NCBI GenBank assembly: GCA_963920635.1
Contig: OY987299.1
Coordinates: 131,065,373-131,129,372, forward strand
From: Pseudeuparius sepicola
Taxonomy: Eukaryota > Arthropoda > Insecta > Coleoptera > Anthribidae
Reading direction: 5' to 3'
DNA: 64,000 nt
Below the pieces are notes generated by a model. That model was not told where the DNA came from, searched no databases, and saw only the letters and a list, made by a program, of their open reading frames with translations. Of the stretch, positions 33,300 to 45,502 are shown piece by piece. The stretch's first letter is position 1. Every line of letters starts with the position of its first letter. The position numbers and the translations under genes are program-made.

Positions 33300-34375
33300 A
33301 CGTTTGGAAGTCAACTTAGGACAATACCTAAAGTAATACATATGTAATTGAAGGATGGTTCTTCGGTTTAGGACAGTTCTTTAAAAAATTAAAACTCTAT
33401 CTTTTGCAAGCTTTCGTAAAATAGATTTGCTTCATCAGGCTAAAATAAATTAAAGAAATACACAAAATTGATAAATTACAACTAATATAGAATCAGAACT
33501 TACCAAAGAGAGAAAAATATTAGTCTTAATGTAAAAATAATTGTAAAAACGATTGTATGTGTTGTTAAAAATATCAATTCGATTTGATAAAGTCAGAATT
33601 AGTAAAAAGTCACACAATAATGAAAAAGGTAAAAGGTGTAAAAAAATAGAGAGGTCAATATATAAATTGAGCAGAGTTGTAAAAATAGTACAATCTATGA
33701 TGTTAAAGTTAATTTTAATTTTGGGTAGCAATTTTATTAGGAATAGAAGAAATAAAATTAGAATAAATTACGCTTAGATTATTTACATCAGTAAGAAAAT
33801 TTATTGAATTAGGATCAGAATTTATAAAAATAGATTCTTTTATAAGTCTTTTTTGATAATTTTTCTCAAGGTTAAGGACTAATGGTTCTGTTAAATCAAA
33901 ATTGTGATTAGTTAAATTATGATGATTAGCTAAAGCTGTATGGTTATTATTATTATTGCAATCTCTCCTATGATCATTCATACGATTTTTTAAATAATTT
34001 TTAATTTGTCCAATATATGTAGGTACCTGTACAATTTAAACAAGGAACTTTATAAATCAAATTAGAGAAATAGTTAATAGGAGTTTTATCTTTGTTTTAA
34101 GATACGAAGGAACAATTTGTATGTTGTTAGTGGATAAAATTTTAGAAAGTTTTTGAAAAAGTCCGGGAACAAATGAAATGCTATAACGTTGTATTAAAGA
34201 ATTTTCATTATTGTCATCAACAGAAAAAGTAGGGTTATTAATTAAATTATCAACATTAAAATTATGGGTATTAAATAATACAAAATTAATAATTTTCAAT
34301 GGATAACCATTATCTAAAAGTAATTTTTTTTTGCTAAATTAAAGTTCTTAGTCCAAAAACTTTTATGAGATAGAT
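33300..34375 (-). mobile_element. 5'-truncated Penelope-like element
   Basis: The minus strand carries the linker and GIY-YIG end of a Penelope-like polyprotein (34375 to about 33715), then an AT-rich 3' region to about 33300. That region includes CCTGATGAAGCAAATC...TTTTACGAAAGC (33405-33445). CTGATGA followed by GAAA is the order of hammerhead ribozyme core boxes, which PLE termini are known to carry. Reverse transcriptase is absent. Confidence 0.8.
33715..34375 (-). pseudogene. Penelope-like element GIY-YIG endonuclease region
   Basis: From about 34375 leftwards: LLLDNGYPLKIINF, YSISFVPGLFQKLSKIL, LIYKVPCLNCTGTYI, then after a small frameshift GQIKNYLKNRMNDHRRDC, TALANHHNLTNHNFD and NYQKRLIKESIFI. 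The CXXC-then-GTYIG-type segment, followed by KNRMNDHRR and an AL..H helix, is the GIY-YIG nuclease fused C-terminally to reverse transcriptase in PLEs. A further shift lies near 34060. The codons are very AT-rich (asparagine runs). Non-functional. Confidence 0.85.
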
Positions 34376-35096
34376 TGATTGATTATTTACGAGAATACTC
34401 CCTCAAAGTTTCTACGTATCTTTTATCATTTTTGATGAAGATCTCTAAAATATCACAGCATTCTTCTTTCAAAAACATTTTTTAAACTGCAACTACTAAC
34501 AGCTTCAGCAACAAAATTTTAGACTAATCTGACACGTAAATAGAAATATTGAATTGACAGCCTACTCGATTGTCAGTTTTATTATCATGGCTGACTTGAT
34601 TTGTCATAAATTTGGTTTTATTGTTTGGCCTACTCAGATCGAACATCATACACCGACCATGAGACCATGTATCTAGTTTGATGGAGCTTCTCTGATAAAT
34701 ATCCCGGAAACGGTTGGAGATAAATAGGTCAAATTATATATCGTTGGATTCAGAATTAAAAAAGGAATACTGCGATGGTTAAGGGAAATGTGTGAGTTGT
34801 AAAATAGAGAAAACCACTTTCATTTCCGCTATAACCGGAAGTTATATTAAAAAGCTGAATATTCGGGAATACTACTTAAAGGTTCTCTAATAGATGTGTA
34901 GGTAAAAAAATATTTTTTTTTATTTTGCAAAAAATGTTTTTTCGCGATAACTTTTTTACCGACCCCCGTATACAAAATTAGGGTACACCCTCGAATTCCC
35001 CTTAATTTTTACTACAACCTCATTTTTCGAATGACGATTTTATGTTAACCTGTCTCCACGTAGCACACTTTTTCCGCTTGGATGGGCCACCCTGTA
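34376..35096. other. AT-rich spacer ending in a mariner-type terminus
   Basis: 34780-35096 resembles the right part of a mariner-type element: a TTCCGCTATAACCGGAAG dyad near 34829 and the terminus TGGGCCACCCTGTA at 35083-35096. No left end was found. Confidence 0.45.
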
Positions 35097-35404
35097 CCTG
35101 TTTATTACTAAAAATAAACTCTCAACGCTTCCATGTTCCTTCCATAGACGATATCCGAGGGCCCACGGTGCGGAGTGAGAACCTAAAAACCGGTGCCGCG
35201 GCCCCCGCCTCCTTCGAGACCGTACGCCCGGTCTTTTATCCGTGCATCTATCTCCCCACACGTCTTTACAAACAACGCTTTCATCGGCCGATCCTTATCG
35301 CGTATTCCGCGCATTTTTTCCGCCGGGCCATCCACCTTACGTTCCGATAAGGCACACACGGAACGCCGCGAGCGCCACACCACCATTATTCTGTAAACTT
35401 TGAT
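35097..35404. other. GC-rich island
   Basis: CpG-rich, with overlapping open frames on both strands and none convincing. There are no terminal repeats. Candidate host regulatory DNA. Confidence 0.25.
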
Positions 35405-35950
35405 ATAACCAAAGTCTGTAAAAATACTAAAGTCGGCTCACTCCTTTGATCTCTTGGAAAAGCCGACAATTTTTTGCGACCGGTCGTAAATCAGTGTCAC
35501 CCCGCAAGCTTCGCATTTACGAGGGCGACTAAACGAAATCGCCGTCAACCTAGTTATACGGGGGCAGGTTCATATTGACTTTCCATTATTTACCAAAGTC
35601 TACAAATGTTAGTATACCTATTTGTAGACTTTGGTACAGCATTATTTGTGTAGGTAAGTATACCATTAGTTTTTGGTAGGTACAAATAAATTAAAATACA
35701 AGGTAGCTATTACCAGAATCTACATAATTAGTAGGTATATCTGTAGACTTTGGTTCGAACATGAAGAAAAATGCATTCTTTTTATGTTTTACGTTCATTT
35801 TTAATAAAGCCTAACAAAACATAGAGCAGACAAAAACATAAATAACAAATAAATATTTAACGACAAAGAGTTAAACTAATCATATCTACTTTTTCATCCT
35901 GTAGTAAATATTTTGATATTTAAATTGACATTAACAGTACAGAACAATAC
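35405..35950 (+). mobile_element. Dispersed element B, copy 1 (CCAAAGTCT motif)
   Basis: Nearly its whole length recurs inverted at 44036-44545. Shared landmarks are AAAGTCGGCTCACTCC, GACGAGGGCGACT-type blocks, TATACGGGGGCAGGTTCATA and TACTTTTTCATCCTGTAGTA. The motif CCAAAGTCTACA occurs repeatedly, including a dyad at 35593-35634 (ACCAAAGTCTACAAAT / ATTTGTAGACTTTGGT). Non-coding; it may be two small elements side by side. Confidence 0.75.
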
Positions 35951-36480
35951 TACCTATTATCAAAGATCATAATACAACAATTTGTCGCTAAGGCACCTTG
36001 TTACCAGGTTCCTCAATCCACTTGTAATATGTACTTGAACTTTCTTCCCATGTGGAATGTATCTACCCAAAGAACTTTCACAGATTTCGGGATGGACTAA
36101 TAAGATTAGGTCTAGTAGTTCTAATTACATAGTTTTTCTCGGTGTTAATTATAAAACGTTTGTCATTTTATTTCTCTCCCAAGGTACCTCACAAACTTAA
36201 AATAAACTTTTAGTCGTAGATAAAAACTCTTTAAAAAACGACATGCCTGAAACTATAAATTACGAAATACGATTTTTGTTTTGAACTACCTACACAAATA
36301 GAAAGAGATACTTGAATCAAGTAAAATTTATTTAACTCTAACAAATTTAATTCTTGTATATAGCGAACCCTAGACTAACTTTGAATAAAACACTTGGTTT
36401 GTTTCAATTTAAAAGAAACATTTAAATTGAGACAAATAAAATATTATTTGGAAGAGATTAATTTTTATTCCGATGGAGAT
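35951..36480. other. AT-rich spacer, nothing recognised
   Basis: No gene or repeat structure was identified. Confidence 0.4.
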
Positions 36481-36488
36481 ACTAATGA

Positions 36489-37740
36489 CAGGGCCGTGTT
36501 AAGGTAAAAATTTGCCCAGGGCAAAGTTCTTTTTTGGCGCCCCCCCCAAATCAAAATTATATTAACTAAATTAAATAAAATATGTACACTAAAATCTCTC
36601 TTTAACTATACACCAGAAATTGCATTTTTTAATTTGGTAATACAAAGTTGGCATAATTGTTTTGGGCGCCTCCAGGAGCGTATTTAGCATGTCTGGCAGA
36701 AATGTCAATTCTTGTGACAGAGGCCTAACCTCTAACCTTAACCTTGATATTAAATGGTTCTAACCTAACCTCGAATACAGAAACTATAACTATAGCTTTT
36801 TTCTGTACTTCAAAGAACAGAGTTTAATGTTAATTTCCATCTACTCAAATTTAGAATTCGTGCGCGTCAAACGTAAATTCTGTTGATAGCGGTCCTTTCC
36901 TCTGTTACCTACCAATAATATCAATGTGGCCGCCGCTTACGGAATTCTAGGGACATTAAATATTTACCTGTCACAATCTGGGGTATTTATTTTGCACCAG
37001 AAAGCAGAACCTCATACCAGAAAGAACATTTTTACGATTTACAAGGTACGAAAATTTGTCACAATAGAATAGAAACGACCAGGTTGCTACATTATTCTAA
37101 ACGCAGTGTGTGTTTGTTTAGTTCGTTTGCCATTTGCCATATCAAGGATTGGGCGTTAATTTTCAAATTCAAGTTCAACAAAAACAAGTCTTCATTAAAA
37201 CAGGGTTTCCTTAGATGCTACAGATTCAGGATTCAGCTAATATGAATGTATGTAGGTACATACATACTTTATTGTACTTACCAAATAATTTACGATTAGT
37301 ATCCAGAAACCAAAAATCTATGTCGATTCGATACCTCTATTTAACTAACACGTTGCTCGTTTGCAAAAGTTGGGTTCTTTGTTTACAGAACAATCCTTTG
37401 TACAACGATTCGCGTCAACGTCAAATCGTCAAGCGCCGGCCGCCACCGCGTGATCTCGGGGAGAATAGCGAAATCAATTAAAATATTCCACAACGACATA
37501 GACTTCGGTAGACGTAGACAAGTTCCGAATTCACAACTTACAAAAATTTCAGTAGTTGTATGCGAAATCATCGTCCTAGAAAAATAAAAATCGGTAGGTA
37601 ACTAAAAAATTAAAAAATGTTTAAATGTTTTTTTGAAGCAGTAAATTATTAGTACTAGCGCCTTTGTTGATTTTGGCGCCCCCTTGAATAGGGCGCCCGG
37701 GGCGAACACCCCCTTCGCCCCCCCCCTTAACACGGCCCTG
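36489..37740. mobile_element. hAT-type non-autonomous element, perfect 8-bp duplication
   Basis: ACTAATGA at 36481-36488 and 37741-37748 flanks 16-bp terminal repeats CAGGGCCGTGTTAAGG, perfectly inverted at 37725-37740. Subterminal GGCGCC and C-runs mirror each other. There is no transposase frame. The ends differ from the hAT at 31952, so it depends on a different source. Confidence 0.95.
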
Positions 37741-38557
37741 ACTAATGATTTGAATTGAATAAATGATATATTTCGAAGGAACAAATCTACAATGTTAAAA
37801 AACATTTATTCTATTTAAAAAAAAATAAGAAATTTGCGTCAAACAACTTTGGTGGGTTGAATTACCCATTCAGGGTATTCACCCAAATAAAATATTATGT
37901 ATTTAAAGTAAAGCAACCTTTATCTTTATCATTATTCACAAACTTTAGTTTTTGTCGATTCAAATAAAAAAATAATAAGTTTACTTAATTCATAAAGATG
38001 GAAATTTGATTAGAAAAACACGATAATTTGTAATGCTATAAAAATATTTATTTAAATACAATTAAAAAACAGTATTTTTCTTGAAATCGGCATTAAAATG
38101 TCCCAAAATCGTCATTAAAAGCACAGAAATCGTACAATAATGTAGCCCATTATTGTACCATTTTTTCAATAAGTAGGCCTTGGCGAGATGTAAACATCAA
38201 ACGTCAGACGCGGAGAAATTGCCCGTCAAAAGTGACCAAATATTCAAAACCCGGCCGATAAAGGCTCATTTAACTTTTCGTACACATTGCGAAATTGTTT
38301 CCTATAGAAGCGCAATCCTTCAGTATACATATTTTAGTACATTTGAAAATCAATAGATTTGTTGTGTAGGCTGCACAAGAAGCAGCAGTTTGGTTTTTCT
38401 GTCAGAAGGTGCCGTACATCATTATACTTGTTCAAGGTAGAGCGATCGGTAAAGTCAAGCAACGCCGCGCGTAGTCGGTTCGTGGACGGGTGATCCCTTA
38501 TTATTATTTTCTTGCCTAATAAAACTTTTTTTTTTCCGATTTCAAAAAAAATATAAT
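37741..38557. other. AT-rich spacer with small hairpin
   Basis: 38132-38158 is a perfect 11-bp-arm hairpin, GTACAATAATG/CATTATTGTAC. The rest shows no feature. Confidence 0.45.
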
Positions 38558-38677
38558 ATGTACCTCGGCACTGAAGTTCTTTTTATGACTCATGTGGTTT
38601 ATTTGCCTCGGCCAGAGGCCTCAGCAACTAAACTCCACATGAGTCATAAAAAGTTGAACTTCAGTGCCTTGGTACAT
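38558..38677. repeat. Compact 120-bp hairpin (H3)
   Basis: ATGTACCTCGGCACTGAAGT pairs with ACTTCAGTGCCTTGGTACAT, and TTTTTATGACTCATGTGG with CCACATGAGTCATAAAAA. The loop holds GCCTCGGCCAGAGGCC. The stem is nearly perfect along its length. Confidence 0.85.
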
Positions 38678-39999
38678 AAATAACTATTCTAATAAAAACT
38701 ATACAAAACATACCAAGGAAAGCGCCTCATCATCATAGAGGTGGCCTATCTGATATATTTCGAGAAGTTCTTTGAGATTTTGTATCTATTATTGTTTATA
38801 TGCGTTTACTTACAAAAGAAGTTGAAAACACACAATACGCACAGTACACCACACTACACTCGGCTCCTCGGCGGCTATAAATGATAATAAAATTGGGCGC
38901 ACAAAACTTCTACTAGGAACACTACAGACGCGTACATACACGGACACCGAACAGCGCCGAACGCCGACACTAGAGTGCGCCCTCTATGCCTCCCATATTT
39001 TCTCTTTCTTTCTATCTTTCATTCTCTGGAGTGAGACAGCTATAAAATGGTACGCAGTATTATTTAACTCAAATAAGGTCAAATTTATACCAAATAACAA
39101 TGTGGTTGACCCAACAACCAAAAGCTAATACTATAAATAAAAATTATTCATGTTTGCACCAACTAAATACCTTATTTCAGGAAAATTATATATTCTTCCA
39201 CTAAACAATAATGTGTCAAAAAAATCAAATACCTTGCCCAAAAAGAACTCATTTTTTAATTGAAACAAATAAATCTTCAATTAAATAACATAGTTTTTAC
39301 GGAAATAAATATTATTTCTGGCAAATAATTCGTGATCAAACAACAAATATTTTTCTATGAAGAATTGTATTTCTATCTGTGTAATTATACGTAATGCCCA
39401 TGTAATGGTAATTGTAGGATTACTAAAGGTGATACAACAAAAATCTGGTTGCAATTATTGGGACTACTAACAGGCGGCCGCATTACCTTTAATTGACACA
39501 TCTGAGTATCTGGAAGTTAGAAAACTTAAAAATTATGAATTATGATGGGAAATAAAACAAACTTCCCCTCAAGGCTTCACTTTTCCTGTGTGATAGACTG
39601 TGACATGCTGGGTCCCCTTATTTTAAAGAGTCCCTGGCATACACATAGCTTACAAAACATACTACCTATTATACAACAGCTGTCAAGTTTTGCCACGGAT
39701 AAACTCGAAAAAACTGCTGACAGGTGCTGTCATATAGTTTTTCCATCTATAGTCTATCCAAGATACAGCGGCAGTAGATATAAACAAAGTCACATGACCG
39801 CCTTGCGATCGATTACCAGGGTCGGACTAATATGAGATTCCAAGTGGCTTGTAATTCTGAACTGATTCTTTTAGAAGTTCTAAAAATTGTGTTTCTACCT
39901 TTCGTGGATCTTTATAAATTTCCTTAAATTAAGTAGCAAAATAAATTTACAGAATATACTGCTCGCGATCCGATCTAAAATATGCAGGTAACTCGACTC
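38678..39999. other. AT-rich spacer
   Basis: A small GC-richer patch occurs at 38860-38990. The frame at 39542-39835 has an ATG but no recognisable domain. Nothing else was seen. Confidence 0.35.
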
Positions 40000-40680
40000 A
40001 GGGAAGAGCCGGCCCTGCATTCTGCTCGCCGCGTAAACACTTGACATTTTATGACGGCCAGACCAATAAGAGAATAGGTCACGTGGTGGCTAATGTTTTG
40101 ATCCACTGCCGATATCTTGTATAGACTTTAGAAACCATTTGTAATTCAAAATTGCACGTTTGTGATTGGTGGAAATTAAGACGAGGGAAATAGTCCGCGA
40201 AATCGATCGCGGCAGTTCGTCGTGTATAGCAACTGGCATAGTAGGCCTCGGATTTTGTATGAAAGAGTTCGATTTGGCTCAAGAAATGCAGACCGGCCCT
40301 GCCCTCCTCTAATTTCCCAAAAACTGGGTTACGACCCCAGCGCAACTGCCCCGCTCGAATTTCCCATGGGCAAGTGCGGCCGGGGCCGTCAAATCTGTGG
40401 GAATATCGGCAGCGCCGGCGAAACAGGTGCATCCTTTCTGCGTGTTTGCCCGCAAACAGCCACTTTCCCATAATTTCGGGCCTTGGAAGGACCTCCGGTT
40501 TCGATTTCTCACACGGGTCCTATGCATTATGCGGCAGGTAGGTATGTGCCCCGTCGCCAAAGGGGTAATCACCCGAATTTATGGGTGTACGTATACGGTA
40601 GGAGGCATGTAGACACATTGAAGACTGAAACGCGAGAATCTGGATGCTGGTGTTCCCACACCGGGTAGCTGCGCAATAGT
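40000..40680. other. GC-rich island, candidate host sequence
   Basis: The longest CpG-rich single-copy block in the window. It includes GACCAATAAG (CCAAT-type) and GGTCACGTGGTGG (E-box CACGTG) near 40060-40090. Open frames exist on both strands over 40079-40670, but they overlap in conflicting frames and match no family I know. Confidence 0.28.
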
Positions 40681-40787
40681 TGCAAGTAGGTACCTGTTAA
40701 GGTCCGTGCTGAGAAGAAATTACAAACTTTCAGCACTTTTTGTAAATATGTTTTTATTATTTTTACAATATTATTTATTGCACCTGT

Positions 40788-41505
40788 TATAGTTCAACGC
40801 AGGAAAGAAAACGATTCTAAAGAATGCGGGCAGCGTTGCGAGATTTCCTATACGAGTAGTCGTTATTTATTGGCGAATACAAGTTTTAGCATATCGAAGC
40901 CGAATTTCTGAACTCCGTAACACCGAAAAAATAAAGCTCGCATCACGCGACCACTTACTCATTTTTGTTTATCATTTATATTTTACGCGGTGTAATAAAA
41001 CATCTATTATATTTGTTTTCAACATCGTCGCGTCTACTATCGCCTTTGAAATACGGCAACAAAGCAATTCTGCCAGCGAACCGGCAGACAAAACCTGTTA
41101 GCCAACGCGTTTTGTGCCTGTTTCTATAGTACGTAAAGTTAACTGCGTATTTGGGCTACTACACAGCGCTCACTTTTTCGGCCTCCGCCGGCAAACTTGG
41201 TAGAGAGCTCAGTGGCGTTTCGTATGTTCGGGAGTTAACGTGCGCAAAATGAGTAAACAGGGAATAACGTTGCATTCTCAAGCACAAGAAATAATTTCCA
41301 ATGTTATAAGAGTTTGCCTTCCTCCATATTCTAAGGCATCACCGTTAAGAATAATATTAATTATAAATTAAATAACAATTATATGAAAATTAAGTCAGTG
41401 AGTTACACAAAATTAAGCTACGCCCCTGAACTGTGACTAATTCTATAATATTTATTAGCTCCTCCCCCTTGCGTCGCACGCATTCTGCCGTAAGGAGGAC
41501 TATAG
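40788..41505 (-). mobile_element. Dispersed ~720-bp element, copy 2
   Basis: Inverted relative to copy 1 (5898-6622), bounded by TATAGTTC and GGACTATA. Both copies have independent indels, so neither is derived from a very recent duplication of the other. Confidence 0.8.
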
Positions 41506-43059
41506 ATATCCCCATCAGGAACCAAAAAGGTGTACTTATGAATTCATAGCCACACATCACGAAACTGAATTTTTATAACTCGACAGTTCGAGCTTGATTT
41601 TGGTAACGAAAAGTGGAGTGTGGGGTGTGGTTGCTGTTGGCAAAAGCAAATAATATAAATATAGGAACAGAACATTATTTATAGAGTGGTGCATTGGAAA
41701 ACACGTAAGTTCAGACTACACTTAGGTAATATTTTTTATTTAAATACAAGTTTCCCTATATTAAAGGATCAGTTTTAATATGCACATCAAATTTAAAAGA
41801 GGTAACTGATGGAATTTTTCTTAGTTATCCAAGATTCGTCATCTTAGTTATCCATGATTCGTCATCTTTAAAGTAAAGTTTAGGACGACTTATCGTTAAA
41901 AAAACTCCTTCAAAATTGGATGATAAACACAAATTTTATGGGGGTGATTACTGTTCTGGATTTGACGTCATCGGCAATTTTTTCAAATGGTTAACCTGTA
42001 GTTTTGAGAGTATCATTTGATAGAAAATATCTTAGACAAGGAAAGAGAGAGAACGCCTAACAGCGCTCGCGGCCGTGTTACCGACTGCCACATCGCACGA
42101 CAGGCCAGTGGCGTAGCAAGAAACGCGTTCTTAGCCAATACCACAAAAATGTTAAAAATGAAAAGGTAGTTAATTTTGACTTACGCGTGTAATTTGAAAT
42201 ATTGGTATTTATTTGCAGATAATTTCCCAAATATGAAGCTAGTGTCAAGTGCTGAAATATATTTTTTGCGGCGATTTCGAATCAATCAAAATAAAATAAA
42301 TAATGCACGCCCATGGTAACGAGCCCATATTTTATGAAACTATCATAATCAATTAAGAAATTTTCAATAAAAACAATGGTAAAGAATAATTATCTTGGTC
42401 CTATTTACAAACAAAATAATGCACTTTATCATACTAAAAGGTGGAAGGAATTTGAAGAAGTTATATTGAGAAAAAATAAAGTTTTAGGGCATCTTTCAAT
42501 GGTAGCTTCTTAAATATTTACATGTGAAACGAAATCCCGGGCTCTTGTTTTCATTTCTGCTTTTGCAACCAAACTCTGAACAATTCACCATCGTAAGAGT
42601 AGATATATTTCCCCCCTAATCACGGTTCACAAATTCACGAAATTAACTCACAACGTACCTACTCGCTTTGTCTGCCACATATAAAATGGCCGCCGTTCAA
42701 AACGACGTTGGTAACAAAATTTATACACAACGCGGTAGGCAAGCGTGGTGTCTTGTCTCTTTCCTTGTCTAAGAAAAATACACAGCGTGCACGTTAAAAT
42801 TTTTGTCCTTTTAGGTACACACATTCGAGAAAATTAATATTATAACGGGTTTACATTAATTAGGAAATTTATTTTATTTAGTAAAACGAACAAGTGTTCA
42901 ATACTTTGATCACTGACTACTACACCTATATACTATAATACACTATTTTAACTTCGCCTTGTTATTATTTTACACTTTACTAACCTGCACAGGAAGCTCT
43001 TCCCTCGAAAGAAACAACAAAATTTCCTTCGACACACCGCAGGGGTTATTATACGCCGA
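41506..43059. other. AT-rich spacer
   Basis: A short direct repeat, CTTAGTTATCCA(A/T)GATTCGTCATC, occurs at 41820-41868. Two phrases containing GGAAAGAGAG/TCTCTTTCCT flank 42035-42775 in inverted orientation. No gene was seen. Confidence 0.35.
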
Positions 43060-43630
43060 CAACTTTTAATTATCATTTCAGATGGTCGCTTATTATTCAA
43101 AATCAAGGCGGCGTGCAGAGTGCGTGCGCTAATTGTAACAGGATATTAAAGAGGGCGTGCCCGGCGGCGCACCGACAATAGCCAACTTGATGAGCGCTCG
43201 CATGCACAATATTTGATTTATCGGTATCACGACGGCCACGAGAACCGGTGTCGTACCTAATCGATTGCCCACGAGAGCCGGTCCCGCGGCCGCTTATTGA
43301 GGTTTCCGAGGGAAACCCGAGCGAAAATTGTAAGTATACGATTCTCTCCGTTATGCCGTTGTTGTTGTTGTTGTTGTTGTTGTTGTGATAGCAGCGTCCA
43401 GAGATATAGGTACCAATAGTCCGGGCACTCGGCCTTGTGTAAACAAACGTTACCCTCTTGCCTCCTCATCGAGCCGATCGATATCTTATAATATAAGAAA
43501 ATAAGCTGTACACAGTGTAGCTGAGAGCAGTTCGTTCGCATTTTACCGGGTACGCGCAAAATATTACCGCAAAATATTACCGACCGACCGTGATTGTGCT
43601 GTAGTGATGCCTATAGAGTAACGCTTTTTA
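43060..43630. promoter_or_regulatory. GC-rich island with possible core promoter
   Basis: CpG-rich. TATAATATAAG (about 43488) is followed 25-40 bp later by initiator-like CAGTG/GCAGTTCGTTCG. A consensus splice donor ATT|GTAAGTAT lies at 43330. No coding exon follows that I can identify, so a promoter call is tentative. Confidence 0.25.
43358..43386. repeat. (GTT)n microsatellite
   Basis: About nine uninterrupted GTT triplets. On the minus strand this reads as glutamine codons in a 100-codon frame, which is otherwise unremarkable. Confidence 0.95.
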
Positions 43631-44035
43631 CTGCAGTGCGGATAGCTGAAAAAACAGTTCAAAAGACTATTTTTAACTTTTTTTCATTTCCTAAAACCCT
43701 GAACGATAAGATAGAGTTGAGGTACCTACCTACAAAAATTAAGACATTTTTATGTGACATTTGAATACTAGATATAATATTAAAATATTGAAAATTTGAA
43801 GGTGCCAGCAATGGAAGAATGGCTTAGGGTTCATCGGAGAACATAAATTTGCGAATATTCCACCTGAAGAGGCATACAAATCTATAAGTTTGCAAGGCAT
43901 ATTTTGATGATCAGTCATTCACTTCGTCCGGAAAACGTTTAGTAAAAACTGCTGTCCCCTCGGCTGTCCCCATTAAGATTATTGCCAGAAACTTATGGTA
44001 AGACGCATGCTTGTGTAGGTACGTATGCGTAATAT
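43631..44035. other. AT-rich spacer, nothing recognised
   Basis: No feature could be supported. Confidence 0.4.
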
Positions 44036-44545
44036 TTTGTTCTGTATTGTTTATGTCAATTTAAATATCAAAATATTTACTACAGGATGAAAAAGTAGAT
44101 ATGATTAGTTTAACTCGTCGTGGTTAAATATTTATTTGTAATTTATGTTTGTGTCTGCTCTATGTTTTGTTAGGGTTTATTAAAAATGAACGTAAAACAT
44201 AAAAAATTGCATTTTTATTCATGTTCCAACAACAACCTTGTATTTTAATTTAACTGCACCTGCCAAAAACTAACGGTACACTTACCTACACAAATAATGT
44301 TGTACCAAAGTCTACAAATAGGTATACTAATATTTGTAGACTTTGGTAAATAATGGTAAGTCAATATGAACCTGCCCCCGTATAACTAGCTTGACGGCGA
44401 TTTCATATAGTCGCCCTCGTTAATGCGAAGCGTGCGGGGTGACGCTGATTTACGACCGCTTGCAAAAAATTTTGGGCTTTTCCGAGAGAACAAAGGAGTG
44501 AGCCGACTTTAGTATTTCTTAGTATTTCTAGACTTTGGTGATAGT
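44036..44545 (-). mobile_element. Dispersed element B, copy 2
   Basis: Inverted partner of 35405-35950, with the same internal CCAAAGTCTACA dyad (44306-44347) and the right boundary at TTCTAGACTTTGGT. It lacks some of the extra CCAAAGTCT repeats of copy 1. Confidence 0.75.
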
Positions 44546-45502
44546 GTTTCTAGCAAACTATCTCAAGCAAAAAGATCACGAGAAATTAAACAAATAACTG
44601 AGGATTACAGTCCTCCAACCAAAAAGTTTTGTTTATTCTTGACGAGTACCTTTTGCGCCTATATTCTGCAGCACCGTGTATATTTTTGAGAAAGCTTGTA
44701 CCTAGCGACTACACTTGATATACATGCGCAGGTTAGTTAGAAAGTTATAGTTTTACAAGACGTTGCCTAATTGATTATTGTTTATAGTTTCGCAATTATT
44801 CCTGCAAATTAATTCTGACGCGTGGGACGCAGCCTTTATATCGTTCGGGTTTAATGGCCAACTAGCCCGTGATCGTAAGTCTCCCTGACATATCGTCGTT
44901 GTTTACCTGGATTAATCTCTATATAAAAATCTAAATAATACCAATGTAAATAATAATTTGGAATAGGTACGCTCAGAGAAATAACCAAAGATAGAGGGAG
45001 TTAAAACAAAAAATAAAAGGAGCCAACATCTTTTTGAGTGATGCCACGTAGTTCATTGTGTGCATTTCATTCCAAAATATACGCGTTTAATAATGGGATT
45101 AGGTAAATAAAGACACATCTCCCATAATATTAAATTCGGATAAACATGGGCCCGAAAATACATAGTAAGATAGTTACAGGGTGATAAAGGTACAGTTTGA
45201 AAAACACATTTTTCGAAAAAACATCTATAGAAGTTACGCAATTTAAATGAAACTTGGTGCAGTCCTTTAGTCGCTGTGTGCAACAATTTCATGTAAAAAC
45301 AATTTATTCCCATCGCCCAGAGACGGAGGGGCAAGGTGGCTCAATGGGTTTTATACTCATAACTTTTTTGGGGTTACCTACCTTTTTGGTCTTGCAGGTT
45401 CATCGTTCACTTTGAGGTAAAGGTAAGTAGGTAACCTACCTTACTATGTCATTTATTTATCTGTGCCTTTTGCGCGTTTAAGCTAAACTCTGTATACTGC
45501 TT
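44546..45502. other. AT-rich spacer with SINE-like boxes
   Basis: TGGCTCAATGGG at 45337-45348 is a good pol III A box. GGTTCATCGTTC at 45398-45409 is a degenerate B box, 50 bp further on. A tRNA-derived SINE head is possible but decayed. The rest shows nothing. Confidence 0.3.

Noticed and set aside
5898..41505. Maverick/Polinton with long terminal inverted repeats 34 kb apart
   Set aside because: The inverted ~720-bp copies would fit in size, but no integrase, protease, DNA polymerase B or capsid-type frame lies between them. The intervening DNA is a mix of unrelated elements.
43257..43559. Polyglutamine-containing protein on the minus strand
   Set aside because: The glutamines come from a GTT microsatellite, and the remainder has no domain or splice support.
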